A stretch of DNA of 64,000 nt from Triglochin maritima (GCA_963682175.1 OY821777.1:17628001-17692000); one strand, 5' to 3'. Counted from the stretch's first letter, positions 33,677 through 45,911 are shown. Made by a program: numbers and translations. Notes: generated from the letters alone by a model not told the origin.

Positions 33677-34771
33677 TGCCGTTGGGCGGAGGGAGGTGCT
33701 GGTAATTCTTGTTTCGTTTCTTCGTTGGTTTAATCATGAATGTGAGGTTGGGTGTGGGCTAACAATGATGCATCTCTCCAAATCTTTCGGGTATTAAAAA
33801 AAGGGCCGGTCGACTGTATATGTTTTTACATAAATTTCATTCATAAATGCTTTGATCTTCCAAGTTTCAACACAAACCAATTTGGTTTTAAAATTTAAAT
33901 GATATTGATGTTCATGGTGTTAGTTGCGTCACTGTGCATGTTAATTTTTCTCTCCTAATTAATTTCAATATTAAAAACACACACATGGTCAATTTGAATG
34001 TAATATAAACTAAGAATTTTTTACATGATTTGACATGAAAAGAAAAATTGATTTCTTGTCCCCAAGAACAAAGACAATAGTCAAACACTGTCTCCAACTA
34101 TGTTTTTTTGATTTTTCATGGGAAAAATCAGTTTTACCCTCATCAAATCTTATTCCAAGTAGAAATGCTCTAAAAAGGACAAAAAATGCATCACTTCGTA
34201 AAAACCGGAAAATCTCAATTTTTCGAGTTTTTAAGTTTTTGGAAAACTCTCACCCTTGTGGAGAGTGTTTGGATACAATAAAGAGAAAAATCAATTTTAT
34301 TAGAAATTTGACCGATTTTTTATCATCCAAACCCACCGATACTATTTATGAAATCACATAATCAATAGGAAAGATTTACCATTCCTTTTACATTGCAATT
34401 AGTTGATGTAATCTCATATTGATGTATTTTATGTATTGTCTCCTTAGTCTATAAAATGAGTCTCTTGTAATGTAATATATAAAGGTAATATTTCATGTAT
34501 TTTCTCTTCTTTTATTGTTTAAGATCCTAATTTTATATCAAGTTTCAACCAACTGAGAAATCACATGAGAATCAGCAGAGCAGAATTTTGGATCCAACGA
34601 GCAAAGAGTAACATTGTAACATTTGTAATGTTCATTGGTTGGATGATTCCATGTAAACGAGTAGATAACATCCTTGTATAGATTTTTCTTTTGAAAAAGA
34701 AAAGTTTGCTGCAATGGACTTTCAAGTGCATCTTGTATAGGATGGTGCATGTACTTTATTTATGTACGTTA
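33677..34771. other. Upstream of the DUF2358 gene
   Basis: The first few hundred bases should hold its promoter and 5' UTR. The rest is AT-rich with a short Lys/Arg-rich frame (34035-34361) that I do not accept as a gene. Confidence 0.5.
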
Positions 34772-35139
34772 TGTAACATCTTCAAATAGCGAAAGAATTT
34801 AAATTTTTATAACATACAATAATCAGAGAATATTACGCAATAACAAAGAACGGTCCACCAACATATATCATATATATATCCGAGTATTCAAAAGTGTGAT
34901 TACATCAAAAGACTATACGAAGAACAAGTAATCACTCGACCTCAAAATGAGAGAAAGCTAGATCTAGTAGCGATGCTCCTCTCCTTGGTCACCACCCTCT
35001 AACGCCGATCACGGCCTGAAAAACTAACATGCAACAATGCCTGAGTTTCCAGAAAGAAACCCCGTATGCCAAACTCTACAATGCATGAAACTGAAACACT
35101 CTAGCATGCAATACTATCCACAACGAAAAGCATAACACA

Positions 35140-35525
35140 AGGCTGGGCTCCATGGTTTTTTCACCCAGCCACAACAACACAAATAGTTACGGGGCTCCAG
35201 GGCTTTTTCACCTAACCACCGCAACACTCAACGTCGTCAAGCTGGACTCCAGGGCTTTTTTACCCAACCACAACTACCACGACACGACCAGGGCCCTAGG
35301 GCTCTTTCACCCAACTTAAACGCTCTAAGGGATCCAGGGCTTTTTCACCCAACCCTTACGCGGTCCTTGCTCAGGCTCCAAAGCTTTTTCACCAAACCTG
35401 AACGCACTACGGAGCTCCAGGGCATTTTCACTCAACCCCGTACAGACTAGCTGGGCTCCAGGGTTTTTTCACCCAACCGCAACTCTCACAACAATTACGG
35501 GGTTCCAGAGCTCTTTCACACAACC
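35140..35525 (-). repeat. Short tandem-like repeats in LTR-D
   Basis: A unit of about 40-55 bp with the core GCTCCAGGGCTTTTTCACCC recurs about eight times with variation. The corresponding unit in LTR-E is at 38620-38740, there as GAGGGCAACGGGTC-type units, fewer and diverged. Confidence 0.7.
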
Positions 35526-35638
35526 ACCGCAACACTCGTGCTCACTAGCACACTTGCCGGAAGAACATCGGCATCACAACTCGTTTCACAAGGACGATCA
35601 CAACCAACGCACCTCACATGTGCAAAACTGGACACAAA

Positions 35639-36320
35639 CGGTCGACCGAACCAAGAGTCCCGGTCGACTGAATCTCAACAAAACCAGGAAAATGCCTCGA
35701 TCGGCACACCATCGGTCGAACATCTCCCATCAACCACACACGTTCGGTCGAACCAAAGTCAGGGACCGGTCGACCGTTTAGAAGGTCACCTCCTAGGTTC
35801 AACGAATACAACCAACAATCGGTCGAATGGCAAAGTTGACCCGTCCGACAGAAAACCATCAGTAAAGTTCCTCATCGCTCAACATAATCAACCGGTCGAA
35901 CCCCCGAGCACTCTCGGTCGACCGAAAACCACTAGTAAGAATCCCCCAACGAAACCAATCAACACCGGTCGACCGAACCACCATCGGTCGAACCCACAAT
36001 AAGTTAACTTAAGTCATCAGTCGAACGACGATCAATAAGCGGTCGACCGTTTAGATGGTCTAGGCTCCAACTGACTTAACTCATGTACGATCGATCGAAC
36101 AAGTCAACGGACGGTCGACCGTTTAGATGGTCAACGTCCACGACCGATCTACAACAGTGCACACGGTCGAACTGCAAAGGGGATCCGTTCGACTGGAAAC
36201 CACCAGGGCTTGCCTCTAACGCATCACCGGTCGACCGCCCAGAGGCATCGTTCGACCGACGCGAGGCAAAATCCCAAAATCTCACTAGGAACGGTCGACC
36301 GTTGCACCAACCGGTCGACC
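35639..36320 (-). repeat. CGGTCGACCG palindrome array in LTR-D
   Basis: Ten or so exact or near-exact copies of CGGTCGACCG, the first at 35639-35648, with variants such as CGGTCGACTG and TCGGTCGAAC between them. It is the same motif as in the copia U3, though the surrounding sequence is unrelated. Confidence 0.85.
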
Positions 36321-36915
36321 GATCCAACAGTAAAACTGTTGCACGCTTGCTTACGACGAGTCTTTCAGCCTACCGTCGACTTCCAAATACTCACAACAAA
36401 AGTGAGCTACAACTACAAGTTTGACATACCGTGAAGGTCTGAAGAAACCTTCGAAGAACCTCGACGACACTTCCACTAGTACTTCTCCTAAAATCACGAT
36501 CCACCGACGAACTTCTCCCTCGATCAACGATCACCGTGCCTCGTTGATCCATAGCCACACCTTCCCCTCGTCGATCCCCTCACCAACTGGTAGAGAGACG
36601 GATTGAGAGAGAGAAAGAAGAAGAAACAAAAGAGATGGGTTTAGCATACAACTAACTCACCTCCACAACCATTCGACGCCGACCACCTCAACCTCGCCGA
36701 AGATCACCTCCACTCACCGGAGCACAACACTGAGAGGGGGAGAGAGACGAGTGAGAGAGTGATACGTGAGAGTGAGAGAGAGAGATTCACCCCAAAACCC
36801 CTCCATCCTCTCATCCTCACCATCCAACCATTCCACTCCATCTCAACCCTCCATTCCAATCTCCTCCAAAACACCTCCTAAACAAACAAAACTCAATTAG
36901 AATTAGGATCCCACA

Positions 36916-37579
36916 TGTTCCGCATAGATGATCATGCGTGGTTATAACACACACGTGTATAAGTAGGCTAGGTGTCAATGTATCAAAATCCAGAATACTA
37001 AATAAAGCAGTACTATTTATATATGTACGTTGTATATATTTCTTTTACCTTTTGCATGGCTATCGATTGTAGCATATGAGTCAGATTTAGCATGGTTCTC
37101 TATCTAGCGAATTTAGTTGAGGAGATTATTTTAATTTTCATCCTCTTCCGTGATGCATATCGTTTTGTTGCCGGAGATGCATCTAACTACTTGTTGGTCT
37201 CATCTAGAACTTTAAAGAGGATTTAGTTTTCAATATTTTTCCTCCTCAGCGAATAGACTCAGCGGAAAGATTTTTTCTGCGAACGTCCTTGAATACAGAG
37301 TAGCTAGAAACTAGTGGTAATTGGTTGGATAATTAATTAGAACTAAAGCGTTTTGGTTGAAAAGGAACTGAGGATCCCTTGTATTTGATTAAAAAGAAAA
37401 ATAGTTTTTGTGTGAGGGTACAAAACAAGGAAATTTTAAAAAAAATTGTTGGAAAATCTCAAGCGCGTCTTTTGCTTCCCTTAAATCTTTAAAGTGTTTA
37501 ACCGTAGCAAAATTTGTTTTTCATACATTATGAAATCTGCGTGAGCTAATCACTATTATTACTTGTTTGTGTGAATATT
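36916..37579. other. Short unclassified spacer
   Basis: AT-rich, with no gene or repeat recognised. It ends in ATATT, the target site of LTR-E. Confidence 0.5.
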
Positions 37580-37742
37580 TGTAATATCCTAAATCCTTGC
37601 TTTGCACTAATCATGTTTTGGGCTTGATTAGTGGTTGTTTAGGGAGGAATTAGAGTTGGTGAGATGGACGGCTGAGATTGAGTGGAGAATATATATAAGG
37701 TTTGTTTTTCCTCTCTCTCTTTCTCTCTCTCACTTGGCTCTC

Positions 37743-37779
<37 letters not shown>

Positions 37780-38069
37780 TCTAGCCGGTGCGCGAAGGCT
37801 TCCTGGAGCTCCGGTGAGGTCGGGAGAAGATCGTGCACGGAGTGGGGTCGCGTTGCCGGAGTTGGATTAATCGTTGCACGGTTGGTTTTCTCCGGAAATT
37901 GGGTTCTTGGAGGAAAAGCTCGCCGTTGGATCTTCAAAGGCTTCTTCAAGCCTTCAAGGTATGTCAAACTTTACTTTTATGCACACCTAAGCTAGTGTGA
38001 ATGTTTGAGCAGTCAACAGTAGGCCGAAATGATCGTAGGAGGTCGTGCAGTAGATATCTGCACTGTAAT

Positions 38070-38585
38070 GGTCGACCGGTGTTTGGTTCGGTCGACCGGT
38101 TGTAGTGTAATTTTGGCATTTATCTCTCGCACCGGTCGAACGATACCCTTGGGTGGTCGAACGTATATGCTTTTGGACCGAGAAGATAGAGGTCTGGTGG
38201 TTTTCTGTCGAACGGGTTCCCTTTGTCGTTCGACCGAAGCACTGTTTTAAGTTGGTTGTGCGTGTAGACCACAAAACGGTCGACTGTCCTGAGATCTCGT
38301 TCGACCGATAACTTAAGTTTAACTTAAAGTTTGTTCGACCATTTGTGGTTTCGGTCGAGCGGTATATTTTGTTCCAAGAACGAATTTACTGCCTTGTTTC
38401 AGTCGACCGTTATTTATGTTGTTGTTCGACCGTGTTTTTGGTGCGTGAAGTGGTTTTTACTGGTGGCTTTCGGTCGAACGGGTCCCCTTTCCCGTTCGAC
38501 CGGTTGGCAGGTTTTTCGGTTGGGCCAGTCCTCTGGATGGGGATTCGGTCGACCGGTGTGGTGTTTTTTGTCCGACCGGTTCGGG
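38070..38585 (+). repeat. CGGTCGACCG palindrome array in LTR-E
   Basis: Full and decayed palindromes recur, for example around 38073, 38091, 38277 and 38550, with half-sites such as GTTCGACCG and GGTCGAACG between them. More decayed than in copia or LTR-D. Confidence 0.8.
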
Positions 38586-39309
38586 GCAGTTTGGTGTTGT
38601 TGTGGTGTTGTGGAACCAACTTGAGGGCAACGGGTCCCGACCTTTTTGGGGCAACGGTACAGACATTGTCGGCCTGAGTGTGGTTTGTCGGATCAGCTTT
38701 GAGGGCAACGGGTCTCCAGCCTTTGAGGGCAATGGTACGAACATTGACGACCTGATAGTGATCCAAGGTTGTGTTGTTGCCGAGGATGTTTCCGGTTGTG
38801 GTGCCTGAGGTACGTGTGAGGGTTGGGCTAGAGCACCCTTGAGACCTGTCACTGTTCGTGTCTGCTGAGGCTGGGAGAAAGTTTCCTGAGGTTCGGTGCG
38901 ACGACGATAGTTGTTTACTACATTTCATACCATACATGCTTGTAGTTGTCTAGTTCATTTATGTGATAGAAGTTTGACATACGGGGTTTCTTTATGGAAA
39001 ACTCAGGCATAGTTCATGTTTTATTTCAGGCCGTGAGCGGCGCTAGGAGGTGGTGACTGAGGAGAAAAGTGTCTGGAGCTAGATCATGTTTTTCACTTAT
39101 TTTGAAGTTTTAGTGATTACATGTATATTTTCCTTTACCTTTACCTTTTGTTGTAATCACACTTTTTTTTGCAAAGCAAAAGGGAGGCTTGGCCTCTAAA
39201 TTTATTAAATGAAAGAAACAAGGTTACAAAATTTGAAGTCCGTGGGCATGCCAACATGCATGACCAGCCACACACACTACAAGTATTCCATCACTCAAAC
39301 TATGTAGTT

Positions 39310-39835
39310 AAAATCATGTCCGAGTATCCCCCAACTTAGCACCACGTGAGCTGAAAATTCTGCTCCTCGCTATCTTTATCCGCAAGCTTCTTGATTTTAT
39401 CCCAAAGACACCCAACCATGTCTTTGATTACCGCCACGATATCTCCTGACTCCTTCTCTCCCTCGAAAATCCGTCGGTTTCGTTCCAGCCAGCACTCATG
39501 AATCATTGCACTAAGAGCCCACCTTCGTTCCAGCCAGCACTCATGAATCATGGCACTAGGGATCTTGCAATCCTAGTTCCTAGCTTCATGAGGAGGAGTA
39601 GTGTTGTCCACACCCCTCTAATATACGAACACCTCCAGAAGAGATGGTCCATGTCCTCTTCCTCCCTCTCACAAAGGCTACACACTGGGTCATACTTTGC
39701 TCCTCGTAGATTCATAAGCTTCTTTGTTAATAGGCGCCCCCTCATTGCACGCCAAGCTGTGATCGCATGTTTGGGAATGGCATGTTTGTGCCAAACCACA
39801 TCCGCCCAAGTGACCTTCCTCCCCGGTTTCAGCAC
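39310..39835 (-). pseudogene. LINE ORF2 C-terminus (zf-RVT region)
   Basis: The minus strand gives WADVVWHKHAIPKHAITAWR, RGRLLTKKLM, CSLCEREEEDMDHLFWRCSY, the zf-RVT block found at the C-terminus of plant L1-type ORF2. After a frameshift near 39550 it reads MIHECWLERNRRIFEGE. MIHECWLER occurs twice, because 45 bp are duplicated (39481-39506 and 39526-39551). The 5' side is cut at 39835 by the solo LTR and resumes at 41232. Confidence 0.85.
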
Positions 39836-41226
39836 TGTTGAACGTTTTATTTAAAACCGCAAGTGCACGGCCGCGATGAAGCGGTGGCAAGTACGGGTCG
39901 TCCTCAGGGAGGTGAGCAGCCTCTCGTTTGTACGAAATCAAGTGGCGAAAAAATGGAGAAGATGATTGATTATGCGACTCTACACTAAACTACTCTAAGA
40001 AGTATGAAAGGTGAAAGAAGCAAACAAACGATGAAATAAGAACTAAGCTAAGAACAAAACAAGAATGCTGGAATTTCAGGAAGGGAAAACCCCTAAGGGG
40101 TGGAGTGAGTGCACACAAGCAAAGAGGTGGGTGTAGAATACATTCTTTAAGCACATGAAGGTGGTGTTTATCAAGCATAGGAAGTGTCTAAATGTTATGG
40201 CAAAACCTATCAATCTATTCACCAACTTGGTTGATTAACATTTACATATGCAAGTTGTTTATTTCAGAACCTAAACAAGCATGAGAGGTGTCTAATCATT
40301 TTGACAAAACTCATCAAGTTATAAATTCTATCCTAAACAAGCAAGCATACATTCATGTTTAATCAACACATTGAAATTAAAGCATTCATCCCATTCTCTA
40401 ATGCATGTATGTACATCTACTCCACTCCAAAGGGGATGGAACTACTCACTAAACATTACACTAATTATTAAACTATGGAAAGAAAGCATATTAAAACTAA
40501 GCTAGAATTAAAAGACGATTAAACTAAAACATGCATAAACAATAAAAGAAGCATAAAACAAACAATGAAAGAAACACAAAACTTTATTTATAAAATGACT
40601 CACATTAAAAGTAGCATCCTCCTACTTTAGTGTGTGCTTCAAGGCCTCACTTCTAGTAGGAAGAATAGCCACTTAAAATATGGAGTGATTACAATAGGAG
40701 GTGAAGAGTTCTATTTATAGCCATGGAAAAAGCTAATCCGGGACAATCCCCCGATGTGGGACTAAACAGATACCACAAATAGCCTAAACATCCTCTAATA
40801 CATGTGCTGGAGAAATTTGAGCGCATTTGGGACAAAAGTGACCGCCAATTAGCGGTCTTGGACCGCTAATTAGCGGTCTACAGTGTCCGGATCGCTCTGG
40901 AATTTCTTGTGGGCTTTTCTGGAAGGCTTTGTTGGTATTTAATGTATCTATTTTGCATGTTGGAGCTCCGACCCGAATAGAATTGCCAAAATACTCCCCA
41001 TGATGGTGAGGAGTATTCTGTTTTGCTCTTAGGTCCTTCGGTCTTGCATTTTGGTCCACAGATCTCACAATTCAGTCCTTTTTCCCAGCTTTTGGGTCCT
41101 TTTATGCTTCATCTCTTCAAACCTATTTATTCCTGAAAACTAAACATAAAACTCGTAACATAGCATTATTTAAGTGAAAGATAATGGATATAAGATACAA
41201 ATATGAGCATGAAATTATGTCAATCA
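39836..41226 (-). mobile_element. Ty3/gypsy solo LTR inside the LINE
   Basis: This 1391-bp solo LTR starts (plus strand) TGTTGAACG and ends ATGTCAATCA, the inverted ends of the Ty3 family described at 49808. A perfect AGCAC duplication flanks it (39831-39835, 41227-41231), and the LINE coding sequence continues across it. The family palindromes are at about 40840-40880, and the TATA region (CTATTTATAG) at about 40711. Confidence 0.96.
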
Positions 41227-42960
41227 AGCACCCACTTCCACACTTCCTTTATTCCTAATGTAGACCCCTTCCCTTCTATGCGCATAGGCTGGTCCACACC
41301 TCCAAAAATACGTGTATTTGTGATTTTCAAGTGGACTTCCTCCGTTATCGTTGATCTTGGGGGGGGGGAGGTTCCATTTTCCCTCTCTAATGAAGTAGGA
41401 CACTTTGGTATCCCAAGGTACTCCCAATTCATGATGAAGATGAGCTCCCCAACTCTCGCATTGAAAAGATTCACCACACCACGGATATTGGAAGAACTGA
41501 ATGTCTTACCCATTTCCCACGTTATATGTGATGTGCCGTTGGGCAATGTCACGAACTCGGAGAATTCCTCTACATGCCCATGATGATGATGATGGTAGCC
41601 TCGCTAGCCAAATAGAGCGGTTTTTAAGGTATTTTCTTCTGACACACTTGACCCAAAGAGAGCTTCCTTCCGCCACAACAAGCCACAATAATCGAAGGAG
41701 TCCCACATCATTCCAGCTTGTTAGTCTTTTCAGACCGAGCCCTCCTTCATCCTTTGGAGTACACACATCCTTCCACGCCACAACAACCCACTTCTTAGCC
41801 CCCCCAAACGAATTGAGCCATGAGGCTCTCAATCTCTTTCAGCACCTTTCGAGGAATAAGGAAGGCGGAGGTCCAATAGATACTAAGCGAGACAAGCACG
41901 CTTCTCACAAGCTCTACCCGGCCGACAATGGATAGGAAATTCTGCTTCCAAGTACTAAGTCTTTGCTTGACCTTGTTTACTAGTGACATACAATGAGTTC
42001 TCCCCATCCTTTCGGAGAATAAAGGCAGCCCGAGGTAAGTCACCGGAAATTCCTTTCGTTCCATACCAAGGTGGGCTGCGATCCAAGCTCCATGTGGCAC
42101 GTTTCCTCCCATGAATACTTGGCATTTTGCCATGCTAAGTCTCAGCCCCGAACATGCCGTGAACTCCTCAAGGGCAGCCCTTATAACCCGAGCATTTGCC
42201 TTTGTTGCACTAGCAGAGACTAGGACGTCATCGGCGAAGAGCAAATGCGAAATGGGTATCTCCCCACAAGATAATGGCTCAATCCTTCCATCCCTCACTG
42301 CTTGATTTATCATCTCACTTAGGACTTCCATACACAAAACAAACAAGTATGGTGCCAAGGGGTCACCTTGCCTCAAGCCATTTGTCACAGCAAACACGGT
42401 TGAGTTAGCTCCATTTACCGTCACTACAAATGATGCTTTGACACAACTCATAATCAGCCTTCTCCACTTCGGAGGGAAACCAAAGCGAGTCATTACCTCA
42501 TCAAGGAAGGACCATGAGATGGAGTCATACGCTTTCCTAATATCAAGCTTTAGGCACATCCGTCCCCTCCCTTTTCTAGGTGTAGATTGTGACAAAGTTC
42601 ATGTGCAAGGAGAATATTATCACCGATTCGCCTCCCTTTGACAAAAGTACTTTGGTTCTCCCCAATAAGTCTTGGCAGCAGCCCCTTGATTCGGTTTGCG
42701 AGCACTTTGGAGGTGAACCTATAGGTCATGTTGCATAGAGCGATGGGACGATAATCCTCTACCGAATTCGGTGCCTTCTTCTTCGGGATGAGGGTGATTG
42801 AGGTAGAGTTCCATTGGGTGAGCACTCTTCCGCTGTCCAAACAGGAGTTCATGGCCTGAAGTATGTCTCCTTTGATGGTGTCCCACGTGGTCTTGAAGAA
42901 CTTTGCATTGAAGCCATCGGGGCCCGGTGCCTTGTCCACATTTGCATGTAACACCACCTC
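41227..42960 (-). pseudogene. LINE reverse transcriptase
   Basis: RT blocks appear in order: DKAPGPDGFNAKFFKTTWD, LIPKKKAPNSVEDYRPIALC (42957-42550), then after a frameshift LKLDIRKAYDSISWSFLDEV, NGLRQGDPLAPYLFVLCME, the catalytic ISHLLFADDVLV box, and YLGLPLF (42595-41795). A thumb/C-terminal part follows, EGGLGLKRLTSWN to ITYNVGNG (41832-41506). FADD is intact. Frameshifts lie near 42590, 41815, 41505 and at a G9 run (about 41359-41367). Confidence 0.93.
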
Positions 42961-42961
42961 C

Positions 42962-44230
42962 TTAATCTATAAGAGAAGGATCAATGGGTTGTACCTGAAA
43001 ATCATGAGCAAATAGGTTAGCATAAAAACGCCGAAAGGCATCCCGAATTTCGCCGTCCTCCTCCACGATATGCGCTCCCTCACATACTCTCCTCTCTTGA
43101 TTGGTGGCTCTCCTCACACGGAGTTGCGCATGGAAAAACCTAGTGTTTCGATCCCCCTCTTTCAGCCACTTCACCCTTGATTTTTGCCGGATAATGGATT
43201 CCTCCGGAGCAAGGGCACGCTCAAGATTGCCCTTTACTGTCCCTTCCTCAACGGCTAGCTCTATTAGATGTGGTAGGCTTTGTCTTTTCTTCCTCACCTC
43301 CTCAAGGGCAATCCGGGCTTCACCCACCTTGTTTGTAATGTTCCCAAATGTTCTTCCACTCCAAGCTATAAGTGCCTTCCTTACTTCTTTTAGCTTTTCA
43401 GCAACACGAAACATAGGCGTGCCAACTACAAATGTAGACCAAGCTTGATCCACTATGGCTTTGAACTCCTCATGCTCCGTCCAATGGTTTTCAAAACGAA
43501 ACATTTTCTTTTTCCTTTTTTCATTTCCCTCCGTCCTCATCACTAGCATGGCACGGTCACTAAGATCTTTATCACCAACGATGTAATAGGATTTCGGGAA
43601 CATCTCGAGCCACGCATTGTTCATGAGTATACGGTCAATCCTTGTCTCAATGCATGCACTTTCTTCGGATGAATTTGACCACGTGAAATCCCCTCCCATA
43701 GAAGGCACCTCAAGTAGCTGAAGTGCATCAATACACTCATTAAACTCCTTCATGGCTGTCTCATTTCCAGCAGCACCCCCCCGCTTCTCACTAGCATAGC
43801 GAATACAATTAAAGTCACCTCCTACAATCCACGCCCTCGAAACCTCCGGAGCCACAAGATGAAGGTCACTCCACAAAACTCTCCTATCCACATGCCCATT
43901 TTCTCCGTACACCGCCGTGATATCAAATGTTGCCCCATCCATCTTCTTGCAGCCCTTGAAGTGTAGTAGTTGTGGTGTTTCGAAAGTCACTTGAAGGTCA
44001 ATAACTTTGTCATTCCACAACACCAACAACCGTCCTGAGTTCACGATCAATCTATTTGCAATCCATGCATGCGGCCAAATCGCTCGCTCGAATCTTTCCA
44101 TCTTCTTGTGTTTTACCTTGTGTTCCATAAGACATACAACATCCGGATTTGTCTCCTTTATTCGAACCCTAATCATGAGTGCACGGCCGGGTCCATTTGC
44201 TCCGCGCACATTCCACATTAGTACATTCAT
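42962..44230 (-). pseudogene. LINE endonuclease (APE type), ORF2 N-terminus
   Basis: An open frame of 422 residues starts MNVLMWNVRGANGPGRALM. It shows the endonuclease motifs: WNVRG, the metal-binding Glu region LMEHKVKH, then GGDFNCIRY and the region TRIDRILMNNAW. In the last motif the usual SDH is SDR (DLSDRAMLV), so the catalytic histidine is lost. A one-base shift near 42965 separates it from RT. The downstream linker (RVKWLKEGDRNTRFFHAQ) is typical of plant L1. Confidence 0.93.
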
Positions 44231-45065
44231 GGGTTTAAAGGTGTGGGGTGACCCCCATGACCTCCACTAGAGAGCTTGTTGTTTAACTTCCTTCCGGATC
44301 GCCTAAGCGTGGGTGGTGGCGATATCGCTTTCTTTAACCCCGGTTTTACAATTCCCACATCCTCTTTCTCTTCTTCCGCCTCCTCCACAAAATCCTTGTG
44401 TCCAAGAATGTCATACCTTCCTCCACTTGTGTGTGACATGAGGCTCGAAACATCTTTAATCTTTGCTACTCGTGTTGGTGAATTCCACCCCAACTTGTCA
44501 CATACCAAAGAAGCTAGTCCACCCACATGAGATTCACCTTGTGGGGAAGTCTTCTTGCTTTCTTGCTTGCCTGAATTTTCGTGACCCCATTGCCATGGAC
44601 ACTTGTGCCTACATTTGCCTTCCCTTTCTCTTGCAAAGCATGGTTTGTCCCCACGGTGGTCCTCGTATTGTCTTCTAGGGTTGCCTCTCCCAAGGAGAGT
44701 AACTCCTCTTCACACATATATCGTGGGGGCCTCCCTTGCAAGGTGACATATTGTTCTCCCCCCCTCTCCTTGCTTACTGAAATCTGTTTCCCAAGAGAAG
44801 GATTGGTGCCACTCTCCCTCTCAATTCGTGGGGGGCTTGCTAGCAAAATGTCCTCTTTTTCCTCCATTCCCTTCTTTCCTTTATGTGAGGTGCTAATTGA
44901 TAATTTTCCCCCAAGAGGAGTCAAGTGGTACAACTCCCTCTCTTTTGCAACCAAAATAAGAGCCTCCTCATTTGCCCATTCAAACCTAGAGCACTCAACT
45001 CTCTCCCCATTGGCTCTTCCCGAAATAGAAACAACACTTTCCACTCCCACTTCCCCTTGCTGTTT
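44227..45065 (-). pseudogene. LINE ORF1 C-terminal remnant
   Basis: Two frames (45050-44514 and 44526-44227) give a charged, Ser/Lys/Glu-rich sequence ending LRRSGRKLNNKLSS just before the endonuclease. This is the usual tail of plant L1 ORF1. The N-terminal gag-like part and zinc knuckle are absent because the insertion is 5'-truncated at 45065. Confidence 0.65.
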
Positions 45066-45209
45066 TTGTAATCACACTCTTGAACTCTTGGATATATATT
45101 ATGTATATATGTTGGTGCACCGTTTGCCTGTATTTTTCCGTAATATTATCATGTCTGATTTTATGTTAAAATTTTAAATTTCTTCCGCTGTTGATGATGT
45201 TACAATATT

Positions 45210-45911
45210 GGTTGGAAGTAAGTTTATGTTAGGTTGATTCCGCATTTGTGGACTTAAGTTATTTTATAAGTTTTTCAATCAACTGAAATCTTAGTTGTAT
45301 AGACATATTACCATTGATAATTTGATTAGAATAAGTGCGATGGATTGTGATGTTTATATATGCCGCATGTCAAGAGGATAATAGTCATTTAAAGTATTTA
45401 TTACATCTATAGTATTGCTTAGATTACAGTTTACGTACTATTTATTAAATAATCATAACATCCTTAAATTATTTATGTTGGATCTCTTATTGCTTTGCAA
45501 GTAGTAATAACCTATCTAAAGATTGTACCTGCCTATCGTATTCCTTTTGACATGTTGCTACGCATGTCATTTTATATTAGTTACTTTTACATCATATCAC
45601 TACGAAATTCAATTCATCATATAATTTGAGTATTAGTTTGATTTCATTGTATCAAATCTACTTTCCGGAGTGGTTGCTGATCATCCTGCCAAGGTCCAGT
45701 AATGATTTTGATACATGGCGTATTTTCTTGTTGATCGTAATTCATCACGGTCACCACATTAGATTTGTAGATTGTGATTATATTATGTTTTCTGTCATTG
45801 GATAATTTATGGGTTCATATTTCTAGTTTCCATTTAGCGATTAATATTTATTGGCATTAAAATGACTTATAAGGAAAGTCAATTAATTTTGTGATTGCAA
45901 ATTATGAACAT

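Larger units (their letters stand above)
34772..36915 (-). mobile_element. Solo LTR, copy D (same family as LTR-E, inverted)
   Basis: This stretch starts TGTAACATCTTC and ends GGATCCCACA. It is the reverse complement, diverged, of LTR-E (37580-45204 minus its LINE). Matching blocks are the two ends, the segment with CCCCGTATGTCAAAC/GTTTGACATACGGGG (about 35066) and the palindrome-rich centre. It carries repeated copies of an ACCCAGCC/GGGCTCCAGGGCTTTTTCACC unit (35140-35520) and many CGGTCGACCG palindromes (35639-36320). Flanks are CGTTA and TGTTC, not a clean duplication, so the right edge is less certain. No internal retrotransposon sequence is present. Confidence 0.7.
39164..45065 (-). mobile_element. 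LINE (L1 type), 5'-truncated, with a nested Ty3 solo LTR
   Basis: On the minus strand the element runs from 45065 to 39164 and ends in a short A tail (T run at 39164-39170 on +). A perfect 13-bp duplication, TTGTAATCACACT, flanks it (39151-39163, 45066-45078), proving target-primed insertion into LTR-E. Order on the minus strand: ORF1 remnant, endonuclease, reverse transcriptase, C-terminal RNase H/zinc region. Without the nested LTR it is about 4.5 kb. Several frameshifts make it inactive. Confidence 0.95.
37580..45204 (+). mobile_element. Solo LTR, copy E, carrying a nested LINE
   Basis: It starts TGTAATATCCTAAATCC (37580) and ends GATGATGTTACA (45204), flanked by a perfect ATATT duplication (37575-37579, 45205-45209). 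Without the LINE it is about 1.7 kb. It contains TATATATAAGG at 37687, a long CT run (37700-37780) and the palindrome array (38070-38580). No PBS, gag or pol is left, as expected after recombination between two LTRs. The strand is given so that it is opposite to copy D; true transcription direction is uncertain. Confidence 0.85.

Noticed and set aside
33606..33797. Plus-strand Arg/Gly-rich frame
   Set aside because: Antisense of exon 1 of the DUF2358 gene.
34035..34361. 108-codon Lys-rich plus-strand frame
   Set aside because: AT-rich context, no domain, no sign of conservation; probably chance.
34767..36920. Target duplication for LTR-D (CGTTA/TGTTC)
   Set aside because: Only three of five bases agree, so it is not accepted as proof of the ends.
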